DNA of 62,941 nucleotides, taken from NCBI GenBank assembly GCA_023623185.1, contig JAMNXV010000192.1, positions 1 to 62,941 of the forward strand. The letters run 5' to 3'. The notes beneath the pieces are model-generated. The model was not told the origin of the DNA. It saw nothing but the letters and a program-made list of their open reading frames with translations, and searched no databases. Within the stretch, counting starts at the first letter, position 1; each line of letters opens with the position of its first letter. This document shows, piece by piece, positions 21,848-32,500 of the stretch. The DNA is from Bacillota bacterium (GTDB lineage Bacteria > Bacillota > Sulfobacillia > Symbiobacteriales > Symbiobacteriaceae). Both the position numbers and the translations under genes were made by a program.

Positions 21848-22060
21848 ATGGCGCGGATTCTGATGGCGTTGATACGCGCGTATCAGCGGTACATCTCACC
21901 GCTGAAGGGCGCACCGACGTGCCGCTTTTACCCTTCCTGTTCCCAATACGCGTACGAAGCGCTCGGCAAGCACGGGGCCCTGAAAGGGACGTGGCTCGCC
22001 GTGCGCCGCGTGCTGCGATGCCATCCCTTCCATCCGGGAGGGTACGATCCCGTTCCCTAG
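21848..22060 (+). CDS. yidD: Membrane protein insertion efficiency factor YidD
   Basis: This 70-residue protein has the family core [28 protein letters not shown] with its conserved cysteines, and ends [13 protein letters not shown]. It is thought to assist YidC-dependent membrane insertion. It lies 6 bases after rnpA and 21 bases before yidC, the standard order. Confidence 0.94.
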   Translation: MARILMALIRAYQRYISPLKGAPTCRFYPSCSQYAYEALGKHGALKGTWLAVRRVLRCHPFHPGGYDPVP

Positions 22061-22081
22061 CAGGCTACATCCCGATTTTAC

Positions 22082-22768
22082 TTGGGGGGTTTCCGTATAT
22101 TGATCACCTCGTTCTTGGTTCCCGAGTGGCTGGTTCAGCCCATGACGAAACTGCTGGAAGTGTTCTTGAAGTTCACGGGCAACTACGGCCTGGCGATCAT
22201 CCTGCTGACCGTGGTCGTGCGCGTGGTCATCCTGCCGCTGACGGTCTATCAGATGCGCTCGATGAAGCGGATGCAGGAAGTGCAGCCGCTCATGAAGGAG
22301 ATCCAGGAGAAGTACAAGGACAATCCTGAGAAGATGAATCAGGAACTGATGGCGCTGTACCAGCGGGAGAAGGTCAACCCGTTCTCGGGCTGCCTGCCGC
22401 TACTCGTCCAGCTGCCCATCCTCTACGCGCTGTTCGCGGTCTTCAACGCGTTCGATCCGACGAAGTTCAACTATACCTATCAGTTCCTGTGGGCCGATCT
22501 GAGTCAGCGGGATATCCCGCTGGCCATTCTGACCGTCGTGTCGATGATTCTGCAGCAGTACCTGACCGGCGTGGGGACGACCGATCCCAACCAGCGGACG
22601 ATGATGTGGATCATGCCCATCATGTTCGGCTGGATCGCCTTCACCATGCCGACGTCGGCGATTGTGCTTTACTGGGTGGTCAGCACCTTCTTCGGGTTGA
22701 TCCAGCAAGCAATCTACCCGGGGTTCCCCCGGTTTAAGGGCAGCCTCGGCTCGAAAGGGGAAGCGTGA
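22082..22768 (+). CDS. yidC: Membrane protein insertase YidC/SpoIIIJ
   Basis: This 228-residue Oxa1-family insertase has about five membrane segments. YGLAIILLTVVVRVVILPL carries the groove arginine, then comes a charged cytoplasmic loop with QEKYKDNPEKMNQELMALYQREKVNPFSGCLP. No lipoprotein signal is evident, unlike Bacillus SpoIIIJ. The start is uncertain: TTG at 22082, or TTG at 22100, which would use the GGGGGG run as ribosome-binding site. It overlaps jag by 4 bases. Confidence 0.93.
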   Translation: MGGFRILITSFLVPEWLVQPMTKLLEVFLKFTGNYGLAIILLTVVVRVVILPLTVYQMRSMKRMQEVQPLMKEIQEKYKDNPEKMNQELMALYQREKVNPFSGCLPLLVQLPILYALFAVFNAFDPTKFNYTYQFLWADLSQRDIPLAILTVVSMILQQYLTGVGTTDPNQRTMMWIMPIMFGWIAFTMPTSAIVLYWVVSTFFGLIQQAIYPGFPRFKGSLGSKGEA

Positions 22769-23391
22769 CCAAAATGAAGAGCGTGGAACGGAGCGGCCGC
22801 ACGGTAGACGAGGCGGTGGCGCTGGCGCTGGAGGCCCTCGGTGTGCCGTCAGACCGGGTTACCGTTGAGGTGCTGGACGAGGGGAAGGGGGGCTTCCTCG
22901 GCATCGGAGCGCGGCCGGCTACCGTTCGCGTGACTTTGAAGGAGAGCCGGTCCGAGCGGGTGGAGGCCTTCCTGGGCGACGTCTTTGAAGCGATGGGCGT
23001 CGGCGTACGGATGGAGATCCGCGAGGACGGGGAGTATATTCATGTTGACATCACCGGCCAGGAGGCCGGCATCCTCATCGGCCATCACGGGCAGACGCTG
23101 GATGCGCTGCAGTACCTGACCAACCTGGTGGCCGCCCGCAGCGGACGCCAGGGGCCGCGCATCCTGCTGGACGTTGAGGGGTACCGGAAACGCCGCACCG
23201 AGACCCTGACCAACCTGGCCAGGCGGCTGGCGGACCGGGTCGTGCGCACGGGCGAGCGGGCGGTGCTCGAACCGATGAGCGCCCAGGAGCGCAGGGTGAT
23301 TCACCTGGCCCTGAGTGATCACCCGGGCGTGACAACGACCAGCGAGGGGCAGGACCCGTTTCGCAGGGTGGTCATATATAAGAAAGACTAG
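22765..23391 (+). CDS. jag: Jag/KhpB RNA-binding protein
   Basis: This 208-residue protein has an N-terminal Jag domain (SGRTVDEAVALALEALGV and GFLGIG), a KH domain with GILIGHHGQTLDALQYL, and a C-terminal R3H domain (RRVIHLALSDHPGV). In streptococci KhpB works with KhpA in controlling cell division; in Bacillus the gene is next to spoIIIJ as here. The GTG start overlaps the yidC stop (GTGA). Confidence 0.94.
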   Translation: MTKMKSVERSGRTVDEAVALALEALGVPSDRVTVEVLDEGKGGFLGIGARPATVRVTLKESRSERVEAFLGDVFEAMGVGVRMEIREDGEYIHVDITGQEAGILIGHHGQTLDALQYLTNLVAARSGRQGPRILLDVEGYRKRRTETLTNLARRLADRVVRTGERAVLEPMSAQERRVIHLALSDHPGVTTTSEGQDPFRRVVIYKKD

Positions 23392-23402
23392 ACTGGGTGC
23401 CG

Positions 23403-23437
23403 GTGGCCAGGTAGCATTGCTACCCGGCCACTTTTCT
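23403..23437 (+). terminator. Rho-independent terminator after jag
   Basis: GTGGCC plus GGTAGC pair with GCTACC and GGCCAC across a short loop, followed by TTTTCTT. It separates the rpmH-to-jag operon from mnmE, although mnmE starts only 18 bases later and may be read through. Confidence 0.85.
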
Positions 23438-23454
23438 TGAAAGGAGGGCAAGCC

Positions 23455-24828
23455 GTGGCGGAGGAGACCATCGCCGCCATCGCGACCGGCGCCGGGGAGG
23501 GCGGCATCGGCATCGTGCGGATGAGCGGGGCCGACGCCCTGAAGGTCGCCGAACGGATCTTCCGGCCGCAGCGGGGCCGGCCGCTTGGAGGGCGGCGTTC
23601 CCACACGGTGACCTACGGCTGGGTGGTGACGCCGGGCGGCGAGCGGGTCGACGAGGCCCTGGCCGTCGTGATGCGGGGCCCGCGCTCATACACCGGCGAG
23701 GACGTGGTGGAACTGCAGTGCCACGGCGGGCAGCTGGCGGTGCAGCGGGTGCTGGAGCAGGCGCTGCAGGCCGGGGCCCGGTTGGCGGAGCCGGGCGAGT
23801 TCACGCGGCGGGCCTTCCTCAACGGGCGGCTGGATCTCTCGCAGGCGGAGGCAGTCATCGATCTGATCCGGGCGAAGACCGACCGGGCGATGGCCGCGGC
23901 GGTCTCCCACCTGGGGGGCAGCCTGCGGCAGACGATCGGCGCGCTGCGGGAGCGGCTCATGGAGATGATGGCCCACTTGGAGGCCGACATCGATTTCCCC
24001 GAGCTGGAGCTGGAGGTGCAGACCCGGGAGGAGGTGGCTGCCGGCTGCGCCCAGTGCCTGGCGGAGGTGGAGCGGCTCCTGGGCGGGGCGCGCGCGGGCC
24101 GCATCCTGCGGGAGGGGCTGCGGGCGGTGCTGGCCGGGCGGCCCAACGTCGGCAAGTCGAGCCTGCTTAACCGGCTGGTGCGGGAGAACCGCGCGATCGT
24201 GACGGAGATTCCCGGCACGACCCGCGATGTGATCGCGGAGTGGATCGAGCTCGGGGGTGTGCCGGTGCAGCTCCACGACACCGCAGGCCTGCGGGCGACC
24301 GACGACCCGGTGGAGAGAATCGGGGTGGCGCGCACCCGGGAGGCCCTGTCGCAGGCGCACCTGGTGCTGGTGGTGATCGATGCCGCCGAGGGCCTGGGGC
24401 CGGAGGACCGGGAGTGGATCGCCGAACTGCCCGAGGGAGCGGCCCGCATCGGGGTGGTCAACAAGATCGACCTGAACCCGGCGTTCGACGTGGCGGAGCT
24501 GCGAGAGGGTCTGGGCGGCGCGCCGGTGGTGGGCGTTTCGGCCGAGCGGGGTACGGGGCTCCAGGCCCTGGAGGCGGAGATCGCCCGCGTGGCCGGGGCC
24601 TTCGACGCCAGCGAGGAGATGCTGGTGAACGCGCGGCAGGCGGAGGCGATCCGGCGCGCGGCGGACCACCTGCGCGACGCGCAGGAGACGCTGGCCCAGG
24701 GGCTCGGCGTGGAGCTTGTGGCCATTGACCTCCGGGCGGCCTGGATGGCTCTGGGAGAGGTGACCGGGGAGACCGCCGGCGAGGAGCTGCTGGACCAGAT
24801 CTTCAGCCGGTTCTGCATTGGGAAGTGA
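23455..24828 (+). CDS. mnmE: tRNA modification GTPase MnmE
   Basis: This 457-residue GTPase works with MnmG to modify U34 in tRNA (cmnm5U). The G-domain has [16 protein letters not shown] and NKIDL motifs; the N-terminal domain begins [22 protein letters not shown], and the C-terminus ends in the catalytic CIGK. I chose GTG at 23455 because AAGGAGG lies 8 bases upstream. It overlaps mnmG by 4 bases. Confidence 0.96.
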   Translation: MAEETIAAIATGAGEGGIGIVRMSGADALKVAERIFRPQRGRPLGGRRSHTVTYGWVVTPGGERVDEALAVVMRGPRSYTGEDVVELQCHGGQLAVQRVLEQALQAGARLAEPGEFTRRAFLNGRLDLSQAEAVIDLIRAKTDRAMAAAVSHLGGSLRQTIGALRERLMEMMAHLEADIDFPELELEVQTREEVAAGCAQCLAEVERLLGGARAGRILREGLRAVLAGRPNVGKSSLLNRLVRENRAIVTEIPGTTRDVIAEWIELGGVPVQLHDTAGLRATDDPVERIGVARTREALSQAHLVLVVIDAAEGLGPEDREWIAELPEGAARIGVVNKIDLNPAFDVAELREGLGGAPVVGVSAERGTGLQALEAEIARVAGAFDASEEMLVNARQAEAIRRAADHLRDAQETLAQGLGVELVAIDLRAAWMALGEVTGETAGEELLDQIFSRFCIGK

Positions 24829-26726
24829 GTGGGATGGGCATCACGAAGGAATATGACGTGATCGTGGTCGGCGCTGGGCACGCGGGCATCGAGGCGGCGC
24901 TGGCGGCGGCCCGCCTGGGCATGCGCACGGCCTGCTTCACCACCAACCTGGACAACGTCGGGGCGATGAACTGCAACCCGTCCATCGGCGGGCCGGCCAA
25001 GGGCCACCTGGTGCGGGAGATCGACGCGTTGGGCGGGCAGATGGCGCTCACCGCGGACGCCACCTTCCTGCAGATGCGCATGCTGAACAGGGGGAAGGGG
25101 CCGGCCGTGCAGGCCCTGCGGGCGCAGATCGACAAGCGGGCCTACGCGTGGGCCATGCGGCTGGTGCTGGAGCGGACGCGGAACCTGGACCTGAAGCAGG
25201 GCATGATTCAGGAGATCGTGGTGGAGGACGGGCGGGTGCGCGGGGTGATCACCTCGACGGGCCTGTTCTTCGCCGCGAGGGCCGTGGTGCTGAGCACCGG
25301 CACCTACCTGCACGGCAAGACGATCATCGGCGAGGTGCAGCGCGTGTCGGGACCGGGCGGGCTGGCGCCGGCGGTGGGGCTCACCGCCAGCCTGAAGGCC
25401 CTGGGTTTCGAGGTCGGGCGGTTCAAGACGGGCACGCCTCCCCGGGTGGACGGGCGGACCGTGGACTTCAGCCGCATGGTGCGGCAGGACGGCGACCCGG
25501 AACCCTTGCGGTTCAGCTTCATGTCCCCCCGGGATGAGCGGGAGCAGCTGCCCTGCTGGCAGACGGCGACCACGCCGCGCAGCCACGAGCTGATTCGGCA
25601 GAACCTTCACCGGGCGCCCATGTTCACGGGCATCATTCAGGGGCGCGGGCCGCGCTACTGCCCGTCGGTGGAGGACAAGGTGGTGCGCTTTGCCGACAAG
25701 GACAGCCACCAGGTCTTCCTTGAGCCCGAGTCGCGGGAGTCGCACGAGATGTACGTGCTGGGCCTATCCACCAGCCTGCCGGAGGAAGTGCAGATTGAGC
25801 TGGTCCGCACGGTGCCGGGGATGGAAGAGGCCGAGTTGATGCGGGCGGGCTATGCGATTGAGTACGACTACATCATCAGCACGCAGCTGAAGCCCTCGCT
25901 GGAGACCAAGCTGGTGCGGGGCCTCTTCTGCGGCGGGCAGATCAACGGCACGTCGGGCTACGAGGAGGCGGCCGCGCAGGGGCTGATCGCCGGCATCAAC
26001 GCCGCCTGCTTCGTAGAAGGAAGGGAACCGCTGGTGATCGACCGGTCCGAGGGGTACATCGGCGTGCTGATCGACGACCTTGTGACCAAGGGTTCGCCGG
26101 AGCCGTACCGGATGATGACCTCACGGGCCGAGTTCCGCATGATGCTGAGGCAGGACAACGCCCACCTCAGGCTGACCGAGAAGGGGCGGGCGTATGGGCT
26201 GGTGGACGACGCCCGGTGGGAGGCCTTCGTCGCGCTGCGGGACGGCATCGCCGCCGAGCGGGAGCGGCTGGTTCGGACGGTGGCCGGACCGACGCCGGAG
26301 GTGCAGCGGGTGCTGGAGCGGCTGGGGTCGGCGCCGCTGAAGAGCGGCGTGACGCTGGAGCAGCTCCTGCGCCGGCCGGAGGTGCGGTACGAGCACCTGG
26401 TGGAGATGGGCCTGGGCCGGCCGGAGTTGGATGAATCCGTCCGGCGGGAAGTGGAGACCCAGGTGAAGTACGAGGGTTATATCGCGAAGGAGCAGCAGCA
26501 AGTGGAGCGGATGCGCCGGATGGAGGCCCGGCGGATTCCGCCTTCGCTGGACTACGCTTCGCTGAAGGGGCTCTCCATGGAGGCCAGGGAGAAGCTGTCG
26601 CAGATCCGCCCCGAGACGCTGGGCCAGGCGAGCCGGATCTCGGGCGTCTCCCCGGCGGACGTGGCGGTGCTGATGGTCTATCTGGATCGGATGGCGCGGT
26701 CGCGGCAAGGCGCGGAGGAGGCGTGA
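24825..26726 (+). CDS. mnmG: tRNA uridine 5-carboxymethylaminomethyl modification enzyme MnmG
   Basis: This 633-residue FAD-dependent partner of MnmE has the dinucleotide-binding loop [12 protein letters not shown] near residue 15. It also shows the GidA signatures [21 protein letters not shown] and [16 protein letters not shown]. The start is GTG overlapping the mnmE stop; an ATG three codons later is also possible. It forms an operon with mnmE and rsmG. Confidence 0.96.
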   Translation: MSGMGITKEYDVIVVGAGHAGIEAALAAARLGMRTACFTTNLDNVGAMNCNPSIGGPAKGHLVREIDALGGQMALTADATFLQMRMLNRGKGPAVQALRAQIDKRAYAWAMRLVLERTRNLDLKQGMIQEIVVEDGRVRGVITSTGLFFAARAVVLSTGTYLHGKTIIGEVQRVSGPGGLAPAVGLTASLKALGFEVGRFKTGTPPRVDGRTVDFSRMVRQDGDPEPLRFSFMSPRDEREQLPCWQTATTPRSHELIRQNLHRAPMFTGIIQGRGPRYCPSVEDKVVRFADKDSHQVFLEPESRESHEMYVLGLSTSLPEEVQIELVRTVPGMEEAELMRAGYAIEYDYIISTQLKPSLETKLVRGLFCGGQINGTSGYEEAAAQGLIAGINAACFVEGREPLVIDRSEGYIGVLIDDLVTKGSPEPYRMMTSRAEFRMMLRQDNAHLRLTEKGRAYGLVDDARWEAFVALRDGIAAERERLVRTVAGPTPEVQRVLERLGSAPLKSGVTLEQLLRRPEVRYEHLVEMGLGRPELDESVRREVETQVKYEGYIAKEQQQVERMRRMEARRIPPSLDYASLKGLSMEAREKLSQIRPETLGQASRISGVSPADVAVLMVYLDRMARSRQGAEEA

Positions 26727-26733
26727 CGGAGCG

Positions 26734-27474
26734 ATGGAAGCGGCAGAGTACCGGGGTTTGCTGGAGGAGGGGCTGTCCGCCCTGGGTGTTGCGGCGGAGC
26801 CGGCCGGGCTGGAAGCGGTGCTGCGCCATCTGGATCTGGTGCGGGTCTGGAACGAGCGCATGAATCTGACGGCCATCACCGAACCCCGGGAGATGGTGAT
26901 CAAGCACGCCCTGGATTCGGCGGCCGGCCTGGCCGTCCTCGGCCTGGCGCCAGGGCAGCGGGTGCTGGATGTGGGCACCGGGGCCGGCTTCCCCGGGGTG
27001 GTGTGGAAGTGCCTTGTGCCCGGCATTGAGCTGACCTTGCTGGAGAGCCTGCAGAAGCGGTGCCGCTTCCTGGAGGAGGTCGGCGAGTCGGTGGTGCGGC
27101 CGCTGACCGGCGGCGAGGGCTACCAGGTGGTGTCGGGGCGAGCGGAGGACATGGGGCGGAAGACCGAGCACCGGGAGCGGTACGATGTGGTGACCGCCCG
27201 CGCGGTGGCGGAGCTGCGGGTCCTGGCGGAGTACTGCCTGCCGTTTGCGCAGGTCGGTGGTCGCTTCCTCGCCATGAAGGGCCCGTCGGTGGGGGAGGAG
27301 ATTCTCGCCGCGGAGAGGGCGGTCGCGATGCTGGGCGGAAAGGTGGAGGAAGTGCGCCAGCTGGAACTGCCCGGCGGGGGTGGGCGCCGGTCGCTGGTGC
27401 TCATCCGCAAGGTGAAGCCGACGCCCAAGGGCTATCCCCGCAGGGCCGGCGTGCCCGCGAAGAGCCCGTTGTGA
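26734..27474 (+). CDS. rsmG: 16S rRNA (guanine-527-N7)-methyltransferase RsmG
   Basis: This 246-residue methyltransferase has the SAM-binding motif VLDVGTGAGFPG and the upstream WNERMNLTAI motif typical of GidB/RsmG. It lies 7 bases after mnmG. The C-terminal extension after RSLVLIRKVKPTPKGYPRRAG is normal. In Bacillus a noc gene would follow; none is present here. Confidence 0.95.
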   Translation: MEAAEYRGLLEEGLSALGVAAEPAGLEAVLRHLDLVRVWNERMNLTAITEPREMVIKHALDSAAGLAVLGLAPGQRVLDVGTGAGFPGVVWKCLVPGIELTLLESLQKRCRFLEEVGESVVRPLTGGEGYQVVSGRAEDMGRKTEHRERYDVVTARAVAELRVLAEYCLPFAQVGGRFLAMKGPSVGEEILAAERAVAMLGGKVEEVRQLELPGGGGRRSLVLIRKVKPTPKGYPRRAGVPAKSPL

Positions 27475-27935
27475 AAAACGGCACTGGGAGGCCGTCAGGG
27501 GCCTTAACGGGGAAATGGCGAAAGAGGCATGCGAGGGTATTCCGGGGGTGAAGAAAGGGCCTCAGCGGGGCTCTGAGCGGTTCGTTCTAAACAAACATAT
27601 GTTTGGCTGGCGCCGCCGGGAGCGGCGCCATTTTCGCGCGTGCTGTTTGCTGTTTGCATTCGCTGTGGGCCGACCGCGGCGAGGAGTCCGTGATGGGGTA
27701 TTCGCGCTGTTCGTGCCTTCTGTTGGTCGCCCCCGGCCGTCTCTTCGCGCGCCGTTGAGTTAATCTCCGTGCTCTCACCTCCATTTGGCTACAAGGAACT
27801 CGGAACGGCGCCGGTCCAGGTGGGATCGGATGGAGGGGGCAGGAACGGGTAGTATGATGACGAATCAATTACGAGTTGAAGGGCACTGTGCTCCAGCGCG
27901 GCCGTACCGGTGCCGTCACGGAAGGAGTGTCAGCA
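27475..27935. other. Intergenic stretch between rsmG and parA
   Basis: I find no gene in these 461 bases. It holds a perfect 14-bp palindrome CAAACATATGTTTG at 27592-27605, the operon terminator at 27609-27634, and the leader of parA. The nucleoid-occlusion gene noc found here in Bacillus is absent, and no parS site lies in this gap. Confidence 0.6.
27609..27634 (+). terminator. Terminator of the mnmE-mnmG-rsmG operon
   Basis: GGCGCCGC pairs with GCGGCGCC across a 5-base loop and is followed by ATTTTC. It is about 135 bases past the rsmG stop codon. Confidence 0.7.
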
Positions 27936-28712
27936 GTGAGTCGTGTCATCGCTATCGCCAATCAGAAGGGTGGGGTCGGGAAGACGACCACGGCCGTGAA
28001 TCTGAGCGCCTGCCTGGCAGACCTGGGCAAGCGGGTCCTCCTGATCGACATTGACCCCCAGGGGAATGCCACGTCGGGTCTGGGTCTTGACCGGAGGCGC
28101 CTGAAGGCCTCGGTGTATGACGTGCTGCTGGACGAACTTCCCCTGCTGGATGCCGTGGTGGAGACCAAGGTCAAGGGCGTGCAGGTGGTGCCTGCGACGA
28201 TTGACCTGGCCGGTGCGGAGATCGAGCTGGTGCCGCGGATCGCACGGGAGAGTCGGTTGAAGCAGGCGCTGGATCCGGTGCGTGATCAGTTTGACTTCGT
28301 GCTGATGGACTGTCCGCCGTCGCTGGGTTTGCTGACGATCAATGCCCTGACGGCAGCCGATTCGATTCTGATCCCCATTCAGTGCGAGTACTATGCGCTG
28401 GAAGGGCTTACACAGCTCATGGATACCTTCCGGCTTGTCAGGGAGGCCCTCAATCCTTCACTGGAGGTGGAGGGTGTGGCCCTGACGATGTTTGATGGGC
28501 GGACCAACCTGAGCATCCAGGTCGTGGAGGAAGTGAAGCGGTACTTCCCGGGGCAGGTCTATCGCTCGATTATCCCCCGGAATGTGCGGCTGAGCGAGGC
28601 ACCCAGCCACGGTCTGCCGATCACGCTGTACGATCCCCGTTCGAAGGGTGCAGAAGCGTACTTGGAACTGGCCAGAGAGGTGATCGAGCGTGTCGAGGAA
28701 AGGGCTGGGTAG
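27936..28712 (+). CDS. parA: Chromosome partitioning ATPase ParA (Soj)
   Basis: This 258-residue ATPase has the deviant Walker A KGGVGKTT at 11-18, LLIDIDPQGNAT at about 37-48 and FVLMDCPPSLG as Walker B. It forms an ATP-dependent dimer on the nucleoid that interacts with ParB-parS complexes; in Bacillus it also regulates DnaA. I chose GTG at 27936, which has GGAAGGAG eight bases upstream. It overlaps parB by 23 bases. Confidence 0.96.
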   Translation: MSRVIAIANQKGGVGKTTTAVNLSACLADLGKRVLLIDIDPQGNATSGLGLDRRRLKASVYDVLLDELPLLDAVVETKVKGVQVVPATIDLAGAEIELVPRIARESRLKQALDPVRDQFDFVLMDCPPSLGLLTINALTAADSILIPIQCEYYALEGLTQLMDTFRLVREALNPSLEVEGVALTMFDGRTNLSIQVVEEVKRYFPGQVYRSIIPRNVRLSEAPSHGLPITLYDPRSKGAEAYLELAREVIERVEERAG

Positions 28713-29589
28713 GGGCCTGGGCGCCCTGATTCCGGAGATCGACCCCGCCGAGCGGGAACGGCAAGGCGTGGTGGAGTTGGAGATCGGGCAGATCAAGCCG
28801 AATCCGAATCAGCCCCGCAAGGAGTTTGACGAGGTCCGGCTGGAGGAGCTGGCGCTCTCGATCAAGGAGCACGGGATCGTGCAGCCGATTCTCGTGCGGA
28901 AGGCGGGCAAGGGCTACGAGATCGTGGCTGGTGAGCGGCGGTGGCGGGCCGCGCAGCTGGCGGGCCTCACCAAGGTGCCGGTCCTGGTGCGGGAGTTCAC
29001 CGAGGCCGAGCGCATGGAGATCGCGCTCATCGAGAACCTGCAGCGGGAGGACCTGAATCCGATCGAAGAGGCCGAGGCGTATCGCACGCTCATGGAGAGC
29101 TTCGGTCTCACGCAGGAGGTCCTGGCGAAGCGACTGGGCCGCAGCCGGTCGCAGGTGGCCAACACGCTGCGGCTGTTGCAGCTGCCGGACCCGGTGCAGG
29201 AAGAGGTGCGGGCCGGCCGTCTGTCGATGGGCCACGCGAAGGTGCTCGGGGGCGTTGAGGATCCTGCGAGGCAGGTCGCCCTGGCGCACAAGGTGGTGGC
29301 AGAGGGGCTTTCGGTAAGGGAGTTGGAGGAGCAGCTTCGGCCCCGGGAGAAGCGCGAGAAGGCCCCCCGGGGGAAGTCCAGGGCGAAGCTGCCGCCCGAC
29401 CTGGCGGCTGTGGAGCAGCGCCTGCGGGAGCAGCTGGGAACGCCGGTGAAGCTGCACTGGACCGGGGAGCGGGGCCGTGTGGAGATCACGTTCTTCGGGG
29501 AGGAAGGGCTGAACCGACTGCTGGACGTGCTCGGCATGAGCCAGGGCGACGCGGGCCTGAGGCCGCCGCGTGAGCCGTTCCGTGTGTAG
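28690..29589 (+). CDS. parB: Chromosome partitioning protein ParB (Spo0J)
   Basis: This 299-residue centromere-binding CTPase has the N-terminal KGLGRGLGALIPE ParA-contact segment, NPNQPRKEF, and the GERRWRAA CTP-binding motif near residue 78. A helix-turn-helix (TQEVLAKRLGRSRSQVANTLRLLQLP) recognises parS, and a C-terminal dimer domain follows. The GTG start lies inside parA. The binding array for this protein begins 3 bases after its stop codon, an unusually direct association. Confidence 0.97.
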   Translation: MSRKGLGRGLGALIPEIDPAERERQGVVELEIGQIKPNPNQPRKEFDEVRLEELALSIKEHGIVQPILVRKAGKGYEIVAGERRWRAAQLAGLTKVPVLVREFTEAERMEIALIENLQREDLNPIEEAEAYRTLMESFGLTQEVLAKRLGRSRSQVANTLRLLQLPDPVQEEVRAGRLSMGHAKVLGGVEDPARQVALAHKVVAEGLSVRELEEQLRPREKREKAPRGKSRAKLPPDLAAVEQRLREQLGTPVKLHWTGERGRVEITFFGEEGLNRLLDVLGMSQGDAGLRPPREPFRV

Positions 29590-29591
29590 TG

Positions 29592-32500
29592 TGTTCCACG
29601 TGGAACTGAGGTGGCTGCTATGCCGTCTGCGCTGTTCCACGTGGAACACTTGTGTTTTTGGGGGTGTGGTTTCCCAGAGCCGTGGGTGGCTGGCGCTCCC
29701 TTCGTTCGCGGGTTGCTTTACGTGCAGTCCCCGGGGAACGGGGTGATTACGGTGCAACGTTGCTTGCGGGGTTGAGCGGGGCGAGGCCAGGTGGTGACTG
29801 CAAGGGCGGCCACCACTCGATGTAGGTGCAGTGTTCCACGTGGAACAGTGACGGACGCCCGCTTAGTTGCGGGTCCGGTCTTCGTTGTGGACACTATGGC
29901 GGTCGATGTTCCACGTGGAACAACGCGGCAGGCTGTGCTCATTCATGGGGTAGCGGCACGAGGACGCGGTCCGGTTGGCCGGGTACGGGAATTGGCTATC
30001 ACGACTCACGTAGGGCTGGCGGGATGTCTGCACTCCTCAGTTGGCAGAAGTCTCCTTACGCGGGCGTCGCGGCGCTCAGGAGGCGATGATGTTCCACGTG
30101 GAACACTTGTGGTGCTGGTCCGGCCCGGAGCGGCGACACGGTGGCGGGTTCATGGTCGCCATGGGTGTACCTCCGGGCGATGGAAGTGGCGGTTCACCGC
30201 GGCCTTGGCCCCTGGGCGTTGTCCCTGTCGCAAGGGTGGAGGAAGGTCTGGCGCTCTACGTGGAACGATAACGCCCTCGTGCTTAGGTGTCCGGCAGGCC
30301 ATGCCAGTGGGGGCCAGGTGGAGCGATGTTCCACGTGGAACACAGGGAGAACGGTCCTCCTGTCGGCCGGCTGCGTGAGTCCTGGCCGACGTGTTCTCTT
30401 GGGCCTGGCTGGATGTATGCCGAAGTTTCTAGGAAGCTGGCCGCGGTCGTGTACCCTTGGCAGCAGGAATTTGGTCGTGTGGTTTGTGTTGTGTTCCACG
30501 TGGAACAGTGGCGCAGACGCGCTCTCGGCCTTGGCGGTCTGGCCGTCCTCTCCCAGTGGGCGCAGTGGCGTGTTGTTCCACGTGGAACACTGTGACAGTG
30601 TGCCGGCCTTCGTGAAGGAGCCACGGGGGGTAGGTAGCACCAGATGTGGTGATGTTCCACGTGGAACAGTGGACCGATACCAGTGGAGTTGTCGGCTCGT
30701 TGCCAGGGCGATCGAGCATCGCATATGGCAGAGGGTCGTCTGTTGAAGTGGTGGCGGCGAGTTGAGGGTTACACAGCACAATCGGGCGGGTGGATGATGT
30801 TCCACGTGGAACAGTGGCTGGCCAACAGGTGTTGGATTCCTCGCGAGGGAACGTCATCAGGTACGAATGCTACCTGGGAGCCGAGTGTCTAGGTGGATGG
30901 GTGACATGATGTCCGGCCAATCTCACTGCTCGCTGGCCATTTCAGGCCCAGTGCTTGGACTGACGACGGCATTGTTCCACGTGGAACAGCGACTGCAACC
31001 CGGGCGGAGGATTGCAGGACTACTCTGTTACGGCAGAAACGCAGGTTCTCGCTCGGTTGGTGAAGAGTATGGTGGGCGACGCCAAACCCGCGTCCCGCAT
31101 TCTTCGGCTGTGTTGCGGGAGGAATGTTCCACGTGGAACACTGAGAGATGGATGGACTCAGGTGCGGCTGTTTCCACTCAGGTACTGAAAGCAGGGTGGC
31201 GAACCGCGATGTTCCACGTGGAACAGTGATCACAGCTCAGGCAAGGGCAGATGGCAGGATTCAGCGCCGCTGAGGCCACGGTCGGGCCAAGGAGAACATG
31301 TGGCCAGGAACAGCCGACACGGATGGGGATCAGTGCCTCCGGGGCACACGGCCGTGACCTGATACGAAAGCAACAAGATGTTCCACGTGGAACAGCGGCT
31401 CCAGTTGCCCGGTACCGGAGAAGGAATCCGTTGGCCCTGCCTGGTTATGCGAGGGCCCGCTGTTGCATGAGGAACACTGTGTTAATGAGAGGATCTACCC
31501 GACGGAACTTAACTGATCGTACGGAGGCAGGCGAGAGGGATGATGTTCCACGTGGAACAGTCGAAGGCCATAGCGGACCACGATTCTGACCGGAGGCGGC
31601 AACAGGCGGGAATTCGTTGAGAAGCTCCTGGCTACCAGCGGCTGGAACACACAAGCTTCCAGCGTAAGCCGAAGGCAATGTCCCTGAAGCCCCGACAGCC
31701 GCAGGGCAGGATGTTCCACGTGGAACACTGACGCTTCACCGGTAATGGAAGACGGTGGCACATAGCGGCTGCGAGCGGGTGGTGCCAGCGAAGTTGAGCG
31801 CCCTCGAACCGGGGCCTTAATGTTCCACGTGGAACACTCTGGCGGGGAGAAGGGACCCCGGTCGCCTGCGAACTGAGAGGACGCCCCTGGTCATCCAGCC
31901 CTGAACCGAGGTTGCTATTTCCTGGAGGCGTCGGCGCCAGCTGGGCTGAAGCCGTGCCCGGCACCCCGGGCTGCCCCCTGTAAGATCCCAGGTCGATGTT
32001 CCACGCGGAACAGTGTTGGAGGGTGCGTCCGACCAATCTCGGGCGCGCCCGCCAGGTCCAGGCCCCTGTCGATCACGCGGGCTTGTTGCAGCAGACGAGC
32101 CATACGGACGCCAGGCCGACGCCCTTTCGTGAGTGAACACCCGCCTGAGCAGCAACCGGCGCCCCTGTCGGGGCGTCTATCAGGTGTTCCACGTGGAACA
32201 TCACAACCGCACGGGCGAATGCGTTTGGGGCCACGAGTCATCCCACCGTGAGAGATGTGGCTCTGCTGAGGACCTTGAGGCTGGTGGCATCTGTGACACC
32301 ATTCATCAAGAAAACCAAACTGATGTTCCGCACACGGCACCGCTAGGGAACCAGAATCAGGTAGGGAAGCTAGTCGTTGAGATACGTCACACCAAGTCGT
32401 GGGACTGGGTTGGGCAGCCGCGAAGGGAAACGCCGCTCACACCGCACCCCGACGGAGGGCAGGGTGCGCCGCTCGAAGAACTGTTAACGGCGGGACCCCC

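Noticed and set aside
27592-27605. Palindrome CAAACATATGTTTG as a regulator site for parAB
   Set aside because: It lies about 330 bases before parA and directly before the rsmG operon terminator, with no second copy seen, so no function can be assigned.
30252-30267. GCTCTACGTGGAAC as a full parS site
   Set aside because: Only 12 of 16 bases match. It is kept as a degenerate relative and is not counted in the 20 sites.
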